A DNA stretch of 64,000 nucleotides from Ectopseudomonas composti (lineage in GTDB: Bacteria; Pseudomonadota; Gammaproteobacteria; Pseudomonadales; Pseudomonadaceae), in NCBI RefSeq assembly GCF_900115475.1, contig NZ_FOWP01000001.1, positions 496,001-560,000 of the forward strand, written 5' to 3'. Shown piece by piece: positions 8,881 through 20,300 of the stretch. A program made the position numbers and the translations under genes. How positions within the stretch are numbered: position 1 is the first letter of the stretch; each line of letters begins with the position of its first letter. The notes under the pieces are model-generated. The model saw only the letters and a list, made by a program, of their open reading frames with translations, had not been told where the DNA came from and did no database searches.

Positions 8881-10323
8881 TCAGAAATCCTGATTGTTCT
8901 TCAGACGCTCTTCGGCGGCAGAGGCCAGGTCCGGTGGCAGGAAGTCCTTGTCCGGGTTGTAGTCCGGCTTGAGGAAGCTGCCCAGCGCTTCCAGATCGGC
9001 GGGGCTGAGGGTGCCAGCCGCCTGCTTAAGGCGCAGGTTGTTGAGGATGTAGTCATAGCGGGCATCGTTATAGTTGCGCACGGCACTGTACAGCTGGCGC
9101 TGGGCGTCTAGCACGTCGACGATGTTGCGGGTACCAACCTGGTAGCCGATCTCGGTGGCCTCCAGCGCGCTCTGGTTGGAGATGATCGACTGGCGACGCG
9201 CCTGTACGGTCTCCACGTCGGTGTTCACCGCACGGAACAGGTTGCGTGTGTTCTGCACCACCTGACGGCGCAGGCTCTCGCGCAGTTGCTCGGTCTGACC
9301 GAGGCGCTGATAAGCCTCGCGCACCTGCGAGCTGGTCAAGCCACCGCTGTACAGCGGGATGTTCAATTGCAGACCGATGGAACGCTGCGAAACGTCGCCG
9401 CTGTAACGCGGAGCACCAAATGCCCCGGAATTGGTGAAGCCCAGGCTGTCATTATCGCCCTGCTGATAGCTGGCCACCGCATCCAGGGTCGGCGCATGGC
9501 CGGCCTTGCGCTGACGCAAGTTTTCCTCGGCAGCGTTTACCGCGTACAGGCTGGCTTGCAGGTTGAGGTTCTGTGCGGCAGCGGTATCGACCCAGGACTT
9601 GGCGTCATTGGGCGTCGGCGCCAGCACCGGCAGGGTATGGACGATCCCTTCGACGGCTACGTAATCGCGGTTAGTCAGGGTCACCAGGGCTTCGAAGGCG
9701 TCATCCACCGCGCGCTCGGCGAGCAGGCGGTTGGCACGGGCGGTATCGAAGCCGGCCTGGGCTTCGAGCACGTCGGTCTTGTCGGACAGGCCAACATCGA
9801 AGCGCTCGTTGGCCTGGTCCAGCTGACGCTTGAAGGCCGACTCTTCGGCTCGGGTCGAGGCCAGGTTGTCCTGGGCACGCAATACGGCGAAGTAGGTTTC
9901 GGCGCTCTGCAGGATCAGGTTCTGCTCAGTGGCGGACAGCTCCAGCGCGGCCTGCTCGCTGGTGGCTTCGGCCGCCTGCAACTGGAACCAGCGGTCAGCG
10001 CGAAACAGCGGCTGACTGAGGTTGGCCTGATACACCAGGCCACTGCGCGAGATCGTCGCGCTGGGCGAATCGATTTCAGTGCGGGTGTCACCATAGTTGG
10101 CACCGGCCGACAGGTTGGGCAGCAAGCCGGCTCGCGCCTGCGGCACGACTTCGCGGCGGGCCTGATAATCGGCGCGCGCAGCGGCGATATCGGCATTGTT
10201 CTTCGCCGCTTCCTGATACACGGTGACCAGGTCGGTCTTGCTGGACAGCGGGGCCTCTGCGGCCTGAACCAGGCCCACCGAAGCGGCGGCCACGGCGATT
10301 GCCAGGGAAAGTCTGCGCAACAT
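8881..10323 (-). CDS. tolC: TolC-family outer membrane efflux channel
   Basis: Forms the trimeric outer membrane/periplasmic tunnel used by type I secretion and tripartite efflux systems. The 480-residue protein starts with a signal peptide (MLRRLSLAIAVAAASVGLVQAAEA). It has the tandem OEP repeats with long coiled coils (QANLSQPLFR..., ...GLQLNIPLYSGGLTSSQVREA) and the end motif GTRNIVDVLDAQRQLYSAVR. It lies next to thiC as in P. aeruginosa (PA4974/PA4973, from memory), where it is called TolC/OpmH. There is no partner pump or secretion ABC gene nearby, so it probably serves several systems. Confidence 0.92.
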   Translation of the reverse strand: MLRRLSLAIAVAAASVGLVQAAEAPLSSKTDLVTVYQEAAKNNADIAAARADYQARREVVPQARAGLLPNLSAGANYGDTRTEIDSPSATISRSGLVYQANLSQPLFRADRWFQLQAAEATSEQAALELSATEQNLILQSAETYFAVLRAQDNLASTRAEESAFKRQLDQANERFDVGLSDKTDVLEAQAGFDTARANRLLAERAVDDAFEALVTLTNRDYVAVEGIVHTLPVLAPTPNDAKSWVDTAAAQNLNLQASLYAVNAAEENLRQRKAGHAPTLDAVASYQQGDNDSLGFTNSGAFGAPRYSGDVSQRSIGLQLNIPLYSGGLTSSQVREAYQRLGQTEQLRESLRRQVVQNTRNLFRAVNTDVETVQARRQSIISNQSALEATEIGYQVGTRNIVDVLDAQRQLYSAVRNYNDARYDYILNNLRLKQAAGTLSPADLEALGSFLKPDYNPDKDFLPPDLASAAEERLKNNQDF

Positions 10324-10551
10324 GATGGATGTCGATCCTTGAATAGGCGGTAATCGGCAAGGCTACGGGGCGCCGCAGGCGGGGGTCAAGCGCGCCATGG
10401 GCAGCATCAGTCTAGCTGGCGGCAAGCTATGTTGCTCGTCTGCAACAATCCGCGTTGTGGTAGAGCAGCAGTCGCTTTCCGACGCACGGGTCGATATTTA
10501 TTGACCGCCGAGTTGGTTTTCTCCCACCAGCTTGTTTAGACTGCCCGAGTT

Positions 10552-12645
<2,094 letters not shown>

Positions 12646-12660
12646 CGATCAACCTGCCAA

Positions 12661-12690
12661 AGCCCCTTTCCATAGAAAGGGGCTTTTCTT
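12661..12690. terminator. Rho-independent terminator after thiC
   Basis: The stem AGCCCCTTTC/GAAAGGGGCT (12661-12670, 12675-12684) is followed by TTTCTTTC. It lies between the convergent thiC and response regulator genes and directly abuts the latter's stop. Confidence 0.85.
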
Positions 12691-13374
12691 TCAGGGTCGC
12701 ACCGACGCCGCGTCATAAAAGCAGTAACCGCTGTTGCGTAGGGTCTTGATGGGCAACTCCGTTCCCGCGTTGTCCAGCACCTTGCGCCTCAGCCGCCTCA
12801 TCTGGGTATCCAGACGTCGCTGGTCGTAACTCAAGTAGTCGCCACCCAGTGCCTGGATAATCTGCCTACGGCTGATGCTTTCACCAGGTGCTGCCATCAG
12901 GCAACGCAGCACCAGCATATCCTGTTGCGACAGCGACACCTGCGCGCCATCAGGCAGACACAGGCGGCGCGGGCCGATCTCCAGGCACCAAGCAGGCTGG
13001 CTGCGGTTTAGTTCCAGGCGGCGGCACAGCGCCTCCAGCGTGGCCGAGAGCTCACCGAGGTCACAGCCTTTGCCGAGGTAATGATCGGCGCCGATACACA
13101 GCCCCTCGATCCTGTCCGTCGCGGTGCCGCGTGCACTGAACACCACGATGCCCAGCCGATCACCTGCCAGGCGCAGATTCTGGATCAGGGAAAGACCACT
13201 GCCATCGGGCAGACCAATGTCGATCACAGCCAGGCGATGACGCCCGGGCTCGAAGGCCGCATTGAATTCCGCCAGAGAGGTCACGAAGGTCACGCAATAG
13301 CCGATCTCCCCGAGAAAGTCGGCGAGCTCCGCCCCCAACACGGGGTCGTCTTCGAGAAAAATCAGATCGATCAT
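12691..13374 (-). CDS. OmpR-family response regulator
   Basis: A 227-residue DNA-binding response regulator. The receiver domain has the acidic pair (Glu8, Asp9, Asp10), the phospho-acceptor Asp52 (AVIDIGLPDGSG), Ser80 in the usual Thr/Ser position and Lys102. The C-terminal winged helix has DTQMRRLRRKVLD and TLRNSGYCF. The start is taken as ATG 13374 (MIDLIFLEDD); the frame extends five codons to 13389. It is transcribed divergently from its likely partner kinase at 13455, with only 80 bases between them. Targets are unknown; the adjacent two-partner secretion genes are candidates. Confidence 0.92.
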   Translation of the reverse strand: MIDLIFLEDDPVLGAELADFLGEIGYCVTFVTSLAEFNAAFEPGRHRLAVIDIGLPDGSGLSLIQNLRLAGDRLGIVVFSARGTATDRIEGLCIGADHYLGKGCDLGELSATLEALCRRLELNRSQPAWCLEIGPRRLCLPDGAQVSLSQQDMLVLRCLMAAPGESISRRQIIQALGGDYLSYDQRRLDTQMRRLRRKVLDNAGTELPIKTLRNSGYCFYDAASVRP

Positions 13375-13454
13375 ACTTGCCAAACTCATTCACTGGCGGC
13401 TTTCATAACCCTCCCGCCCATGATCATCAAGCCTTGAGACTTCTCAATCCAGGC

Positions 13455-15464
13455 ATGTCCAGACTCCCTCCTCTGCTGTTGCTGCTCATCCTGTTGTTGC
13501 CGTCGACGCTGCAAGCCGCCGCGTTGCACCTGGACGATACCAAACCGATGTTCAGTACCGCAGGCTATCTCGAGGGTCTGGCAGACCCCGGTGGACAGTT
13601 CGATGTCGCACAGGCCAATGCCGCGCAAGGGTGGCAGAAACTGCCCAGTAACCTCAATGCCGGTTATACCCCGAACACTTACTGGCTGCGCTTGCGACTG
13701 GACGTGCCCCAACCCCTGCCCGGCGGATGGATGCTTCACCTGAGCAACGCGCTGCTGGACGATGTACGCGTCTACACCTGGGACCCCGGTGGCTGGCAGC
13801 TGCTCGGGCTCAGCGGCGAGAACGTGTCACGCAGCGAATGGCCCGTCGACTACCGCAGTGCGGTGATCCCGTTCGAACCGACAGAGGCGAGCGAACATAC
13901 ATTGCTCATCAGGCTTGAGAGCAAGAACTCGCTGGCGACGCGTGTGGAGATCTGGCAGCGCCTGGCCTTCGACGACAACTCGCGGCGCGAGGGCCTGTTC
14001 TTTGGCCTGCATTTCGGATTCTATCTGCTACTGATCGGCCTGCACGCGATCTTCTGGGCAGCAACCCGTAGCCATATGAGTGGCCTGTTTCTCCTGTATA
14101 TCAGCCTCAGTCTGCTCAACGAAGTCCTGAGCCTGGGACTGATTCAGCAAATCATTGGCTTGCCCGTGACGTGGAGCGACCGCCTCCTCGGGGCTGGTTT
14201 TGCGTGCAATCTGCTGGTCGGATTCCGCGTTTCGATGCAGCAGCTGGGCATGCCGATACTCTATCCACGGACCAGCTTATGGTTGGATCACACCATCAAG
14301 GTGGCGGCGCTCTACTGCCTGAGCATGGCCTTGCTCAACAATTACTCCATGAGCGTGGTACCGGTGCTCCTGCTGGGTATGGTGATGATGGTCGGGTTCA
14401 GCAGCATGTGCATTTGGCTGCTGATACGGGGTTATCGACATGCCAGGTTCTTCGCCCTGGCCTTTGGCATCTTCTATGCGGGATTGCTGATCGGTTTCCT
14501 GCGTAATCTTGGCTACCTGCCGGTCAATGCCTGGACCGAACTGGCGACGACGATCGCCACCATGCTGCACATGATCCTGCTGAGCCTATGGCTAATTACC
14601 CGCTACGAGCGCAAGCGTCGCTCGCGCGAACGCTGGCAAGCCAACCGAGCTGCCAACATGGCCCAGCAGCACAGCCAGGAACTGACCCGCGAAGTGGAGC
14701 AGCGCACCGCAGACCTGCGCCAGGAGATACACCGTCGCAAGTTACTCGAACAGGAACTGCGCAATGCGCTGGAACTCGAACAGCGCGTACGTACCGAGCA
14801 ACAGGATTTCGTCGCCATGGTCTCTCACGAATTCCGCACCCCGCTGGCGATCATCACCACCCTGTCACAGCGCATCGAGCAGGGCACGCCGCCACAGACG
14901 CCGAAGAATGCCGAACGCTGCCAGCAGATACGCAACGCTGCCTCACGACTGCTCGCCCTGGTCGATGAATACCTGAGTGACGACCGCATGGGAGAGTCTC
15001 CCGTCGAGTTGAAGCATGCACCCTACGACCTACCGGCCCTGCTGGAGGATCTCAGCGGCGACTTCGCACCGGGGCGTATCCGTAACCATTTCCACTGCAA
15101 AACCGAGCGTCTGGTCACCGACGCAGGGCTGCTGCATATCGCCCTGCGCAACCTGTTGGCCAATGCTGACCGTCACTCCCCCGCCAACGAAACTGTAGAG
15201 GTCGATGTCAACGAAGACGGCGACTTCCTCCTCATCGACATCTGCAACGTCTCCAGCAACATCCCCGCGCACGAGCGCGAGCGCCTGTTCCGCAAATACT
15301 TTCGCGGCCAGAACGCCAAGCACGCAACCGGCGCAGGCCTGGGCCTGTATCTGGTACAGCGTATCAGCGAAATGCTAGGTGGCGACGTGACCCTGCTCTC
15401 GGCAGGCGGTGAACAGGGTGTGTGCTTCCGCCTGCGCCTACCGAAAACCCCTGCCCCGAAATAA
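13455..15464 (+). CDS. 7TMR-DISM sensor histidine kinase
   Basis: A 669-residue membrane sensor. In order: a signal peptide (LPPLLLLLILLLPSTLQAAA), a 7TMR-DISM extracellular domain (about residues 25-175, a beta-sandwich related to carbohydrate-binding modules), seven membrane helices (about 185-385), a coiled coil (about 395-450), then the kinase core. The H box is VSHEFRTPL with His458, the N box LRNLLANADRHS and the G box GAGLGLYLVQRIS. It probably phosphorylates the divergent response regulator. I chose ATG 13455 because the signal peptide begins there; the frame opens at 13377. Confidence 0.92.
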   Translation: MSRLPPLLLLLILLLPSTLQAAALHLDDTKPMFSTAGYLEGLADPGGQFDVAQANAAQGWQKLPSNLNAGYTPNTYWLRLRLDVPQPLPGGWMLHLSNALLDDVRVYTWDPGGWQLLGLSGENVSRSEWPVDYRSAVIPFEPTEASEHTLLIRLESKNSLATRVEIWQRLAFDDNSRREGLFFGLHFGFYLLLIGLHAIFWAATRSHMSGLFLLYISLSLLNEVLSLGLIQQIIGLPVTWSDRLLGAGFACNLLVGFRVSMQQLGMPILYPRTSLWLDHTIKVAALYCLSMALLNNYSMSVVPVLLLGMVMMVGFSSMCIWLLIRGYRHARFFALAFGIFYAGLLIGFLRNLGYLPVNAWTELATTIATMLHMILLSLWLITRYERKRRSRERWQANRAANMAQQHSQELTREVEQRTADLRQEIHRRKLLEQELRNALELEQRVRTEQQDFVAMVSHEFRTPLAIITTLSQRIEQGTPPQTPKNAERCQQIRNAASRLLALVDEYLSDDRMGESPVELKHAPYDLPALLEDLSGDFAPGRIRNHFHCKTERLVTDAGLLHIALRNLLANADRHSPANETVEVDVNEDGDFLLIDICNVSSNIPAHERERLFRKYFRGQNAKHATGAGLGLYLVQRISEMLGGDVTLLSAGGEQGVCFRLRLPKTPAPK

Positions 15465-15576
15465 CCAAGCAAAAGACTCAACTACCGCTCAGATTTGCTC
15501 AGTCCCTCTCGACCAAAGACCAATAGACTCATCGCAAATTGCCATCACTCATGCAGTACGAGCGAGCGGGTCTGCC

Positions 15577-17376
15577 ATGCCAAATCTCCACGCCATCCCA
15601 TGCCGCTCTTCTGGCATGTCCTCCATAGCGCCTTCTCTTCCTGACACGCCCTCACGCAGAACGCGCTTTCCACTGCTGAGCGGCTTGCTCACACTGTTGC
15701 TCAGCTCGGTCAGCGCTACAGTCTTGGCACAAACGCCCAGCGACCTTGAGGCTGCGGCACGTCAGGCCGAGCGCCTGCAGAACGAGATGAATCAGCGCAT
15801 CCAGCAGCAGCGCCTGCAGGATCTGCAATCAGACCAGCCGCCCGCTCGCCTGCAAGTGGTGCCACCGACATCCCGCCCACGCGACTCGGCGGTCTGCCGG
15901 GACATCAGCACGGTCGAGATTCAGAACGCCGAACTGCTGCCCAAACGCGTTCGCCGCGACATCGCCGAGAGCTATCAGGGGCGCTGCCTAGGCGTTGCCG
16001 AAATCGAGCAACTACTGGCAGACGTCACCGCCGCGTACATGACTCGTGGTTACGTAACCGCACGTGCCTACCTGCCAGGCCAGGATCTGAGTCAGGGCAC
16101 CTTGATCATCGAAGTCGAAGAAGGCCAACTCGAGCGCATCGACATCAACGATGGCGACAAGCGTTCCATCTCACCCGGCAACGTGTTTCCCGGCAAGGTC
16201 GGCGAACCGCTCAACCTGCGTGACCTGGAGCAGGCGCTGGATCAGATCAACCGCCTGTCGTCGAACAACGCCACCATGGAAATCCTGCCAGGCACCCAAC
16301 CGGGCGACAGCCTGGTGCGCTTCAACAACGAACCGGGGCAGCCGTACCACCTGAATCTCACGTATGACAACAACGGCCAGAAGGCTACCGGTCGTAATCA
16401 GCTTGGGGTCAACCTGGGGTTGGACAACCTGCTGGGCTTCAACGACTTCCTCAGCCTGACCCACCGTCGCGCCCAGCCCTACGAAAGCGGCAAGCGCTCG
16501 TCCTACTTCAACAACCTGACCTACGTCCTGCCCTGGGGCTACAACACCTTAAGTCTGAGCCTCTCCGACTCCGAATACGCCAGCCTGCTGAAAGCACCCA
16601 GTGGCACCAAGCTGAAAACCAACGGCGATTCGCAGACCTACACCCTGCAGATGGATCGCGTGCTCTGGCGTGGCCAATCAGGCCAATGGAACCTGTCCGG
16701 TGCACTGACCCAGAAGGAACAGGGCAACTACCTCGAAGACATCTTGCTGGCCGTCAGCAGCCGTCGCCTGAGCGTGTTCGACCTCGACACCAGCTACACC
16801 ACACGCGTACTCGGCGGCGCCTTCAGCCTGAACGTTGGCGTGGCCCGTGGCCTGCACCTGTTCGGCTCGCTCAAGGACGCCTCCAACCTTCCCGACTGGG
16901 CACCACGCGCGCAATTCACCAAGTACAAGTACGGGTTCGGCTACTACCGCCCCTTCGAGCTGCTGAACCAGGAGCTGAGCTTCAACAGCCAGTTCAGCGG
17001 CCAGCATGCCCGCGACGTGCTCTATGGCTCGGAGCGCATCTCCCTCGGCAGCCTCTATACGGTGCGCGGCTTCAACGAAGAATCCATCGCCGGTGATCAC
17101 GGCTATTACTGGCGCAACGAGCTGGCCCTGACCCATCGCTTCAGCCTGCCCAACGGCCGCCCTGCGCTGCTGCGCCCCTTTGTCGGACTCGACTACGGCA
17201 AAGCCTGGAACCGTGAAGACGAATCCGCTGGCGACCTCAGCAGCGCATCACTCGGCGTGGGCGTGATGACCGGCCCGGCCAGCCTCAACCTGACGCTGGC
17301 ACACCCCCTCGACTCCCCCAAATACGAGACGGATCAGGGCGACACCCTGGCCTTCAGCCTCAGCCTTTCCCTCTGA
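15577..17376 (+). CDS. TpsB outer membrane transporter (ShlB/FhaC/CdiB family)
   Basis: Outer membrane partner of two-partner secretion, predicted to export the product of the next gene. It is about 599 residues. A signal peptide (FPLLSGLLTLLLSSVSATVLAQ) is followed by an N-terminal helix rich in Gln and Arg (residues about 50-90), a ShlB-type POTRA domain (VRRDIAESYQGRCLGVAEIE, then YMTRGYVTARAYLPGQDL) and a 16-strand barrel. The barrel ends with the conserved L6 tip motif VRGF (LYTVRGFNEES). The gap to tpsA is 11 bases, so the two form an operon. The start is uncertain: ATG 15577 or ATG 15616, both upstream of the signal peptide. Confidence 0.92.
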   Translation: MPNLHAIPCRSSGMSSIAPSLPDTPSRRTRFPLLSGLLTLLLSSVSATVLAQTPSDLEAAARQAERLQNEMNQRIQQQRLQDLQSDQPPARLQVVPPTSRPRDSAVCRDISTVEIQNAELLPKRVRRDIAESYQGRCLGVAEIEQLLADVTAAYMTRGYVTARAYLPGQDLSQGTLIIEVEEGQLERIDINDGDKRSISPGNVFPGKVGEPLNLRDLEQALDQINRLSSNNATMEILPGTQPGDSLVRFNNEPGQPYHLNLTYDNNGQKATGRNQLGVNLGLDNLLGFNDFLSLTHRRAQPYESGKRSSYFNNLTYVLPWGYNTLSLSLSDSEYASLLKAPSGTKLKTNGDSQTYTLQMDRVLWRGQSGQWNLSGALTQKEQGNYLEDILLAVSSRRLSVFDLDTSYTTRVLGGAFSLNVGVARGLHLFGSLKDASNLPDWAPRAQFTKYKYGFGYYRPFELLNQELSFNSQFSGQHARDVLYGSERISLGSLYTVRGFNEESIAGDHGYYWRNELALTHRFSLPNGRPALLRPFVGLDYGKAWNREDESAGDLSSASLGVGVMTGPASLNLTLAHPLDSPKYETDQGDTLAFSLSLSL

Positions 17377-17387
17377 AGGAAGATGAC

Positions 17388-20300
17388 ATGAACCATATCT
17401 ATCGCATCGTCTGGAACAGGGTACGCAACGCCTTCATGGTGGTGGCAGAGAACGTCGGCAGCGGCGGCCGCAGCGCCAGCGGCTCGGGTCGTGGCCCAGT
17501 GGGCTCGGTTGGCCTGTTCGCACTCAGCGCACTTGGCGCTTCGATTTTCGTCGGTTCGGTGCATGCAGCCGGCGTCGAGGTCGCCAGTGGCAATACCCAG
17601 GTATTCCAGGCGCCGAACGGCGTCCAGGTGATCGACATCGCCACCGCCAATAAAGCCGGCGTGTCGCATAACCGCTACATCCACTACAACGTCGATCCGA
17701 GCGGCCAGATTCTCAACAACAACTCGGCGCTCACCCGTGCCGGCGCGCTGCAATCGCAGCTCGGCGGGCAGATCGTGCCCAACGTCAACCTGACCAATGA
17801 AGCGCGGGTGATCCTCAACGAAGTGGTCGCGCCCAATCGTTCTTCGCTCAAGGGTTACACCGAGGTGGTCGGCGGCAAAGCCGACGTGATCGTGGCCAAC
17901 CCCTACGGCATCACCTGCTCGGGCTGCGGCTTCATCAACACCGACCGTGCCACCCTGACCACCGGCGTCCCCACCATTGGAGGCGACGGCCGCGTGGCCG
18001 GTTTCAACGTCAACCGGGGTGACATCCTGGTCGAAGGCACCGGCCTCGATGGCCGCAACCAGAAAGTGCTGGATCTGGTAGCACGCTCGGTGAAGATCGA
18101 TGGCCAGATCAACGGTCAGGATGTGGCCGTGGTGGCTGGCAGCAACACCTACGGCTATGCCGACCGCAGCACCACGGCTCAGGCGTCGACCGGCGATACG
18201 CCGTTGTATGCCATCGACTCCACCGCGCTGGGCGGCATGTACGCCAATCGTATTCAGTTACTGGCCACCGAGAATGGCGTTGGCGTTCGCATGCGTGGCG
18301 AAGCGGCGGCCAGCGCCGATGACTTCGTACTCAGCGCCTCGGGCAAGATCGAGATCAACACACGCATCAGCGCCGAACGCGATATCGCACTGAGCAGCTC
18401 GACCGTAGGCGACGCCATTCGTGTCGAGGGCGACAGCACCCAGTTGACCGCCAGGCGCGACATCGCCATCACGGCCCTGGCTGGTCAAGTGGCGCTGGAC
18501 GAGTCGACCCTGACCGCCAGTCGCGATCTCACCCTGACCGCCGCCAGCCTCAGTGACAACAGCACGGGCGACAAGCGCTACGCCGGGCGTGATGCGCGAA
18601 TCCAGACCACCGGCAGCACGCAGATTGCCGGCAGCGCCTGGGGTGCCGGCGACGACCTGGCCATCCGTGCCGCCAACCTGACCGTCAACGATGCCGCCAA
18701 TCTCTACAGCGGTGCCGATGCCCAGGCGACCGGAAAGTCCCTGACACTGACCAGCACCAGTGGCGACCTGCGCCTGAACCAGGCGACCGTGCAGAGCGCG
18801 GGCGCGCTGAAGCTGGATTCCGCCGCAGTGCTCGCCACCGGCAGCAACACCGAGATCAAGAGCGTTGGCGATTTCGACGTGAAGGCAACGGGCGCCATCG
18901 ATCATGCAGGCAAGCTGCTCGGCGCCGCGGATGGCCAGGTAAAGGCCGGAGGGCGTCTGACCAACAGCAACGTGCTGCACGCCGGCGGTGACCTCAGCAT
19001 TGAGGCCAACTCGCTCGTCAACACCAATACCGCGGGCCTGTCGTCACTCAAGACGCTCGACATCCAGGCCACCACCAGTATCGACAACTCGGGCGCCCTG
19101 TATGCCGGCGAACACCTGTCGCTGAAAGCCGGTGACAAGGTACAGAACCAAAGCAGCGGCACTGTCGATAGCAACGGCAGCATGGCCACCGACAGTGCGC
19201 GCTTCATCAACAACGGCGCAGTCGTTGGCGTGGGTGACATCCACATCAAGGCCAGCCAGTCGTTCGTCAATGAAACCCTGTGGAGCGGCGGCAGCCTGAC
19301 CAAGAAAGACGGTGCGGTGACCTACGGCAGGGTGCTCAGCGAAGACAAGATCGCCAACGAAGGCGCGTTCGACAAGGGCATGAACGCCTGGATGTACGAC
19401 GAACTCTTCACCTACACAGAGGAACTGGTCGGCCTGACCATGGCGCAATTGCAGGCCCTGCAGAAGGCCCAGATCATTGCCAACGGCGCCGGCAGCAAAC
19501 TGACCATCGACTATGGCACCAGCGGCCTCAACAAAGTGGGGGTGATCTCCGCTGCGAATGTGGAGATCGGCGGCAACGGCACCTTCCGCAATGAAGAGCT
19601 GGCACTTTATAACTACGAGAAAGTGCTGCGCTGGATCCGGATCGATGACGAATCCAGCGGTGACGACGACTTCGTCGCCTGGGCACGCGTGCATCCGGAT
19701 CAAAGATATCTGCCTTCAGACGACCCGGATGATGACAGCAATAACTGGGACAACTGGAACCCGGGCCCCGGCTGGGTGCGCACACGCCACATCGCGGCAG
19801 GTGGCTGGCCGACCATACTGGGTGACGAAGCCCGCGAGATGGCCGTCGCGGGTGGTCAACTACGAGATGCCACCGTCAGCGAGCGCAGCGGTGCCGGCAT
19901 CTTCGCCACCAGTCTCAGTTTCACCAGCGGTACGCTGGAGAACGTCGGCTCGCCCTGGCCTGAGGATGAAGGCAAGGCACGCCTCGGCAGCCAACTGGGC
20001 ACCAGCGTCAACGGCCCAGGCATCGGCGCTCCCAGCATCACGCTGCCGACCAACCCCAACGGCTACTACGTCCCCAGTAAAACGCCAGGCGCCAAGTACC
20101 TGGTGGAAACCAATCCGAACTTCGCGGTGGGCTCGAACTTCGTTGGCTCCGACTACCTGGCCGAACGCTACGGTTTCAACCCGGACACCGTGCAGACGCG
20201 CCTGGGCGATGCAAATTACGAGGCCTACCTGATCCGCCAGCAGTTGATCCAGCAGACCGGCAACAACGTGATCGCCGGCTATGACAACGAAGCCGATCAG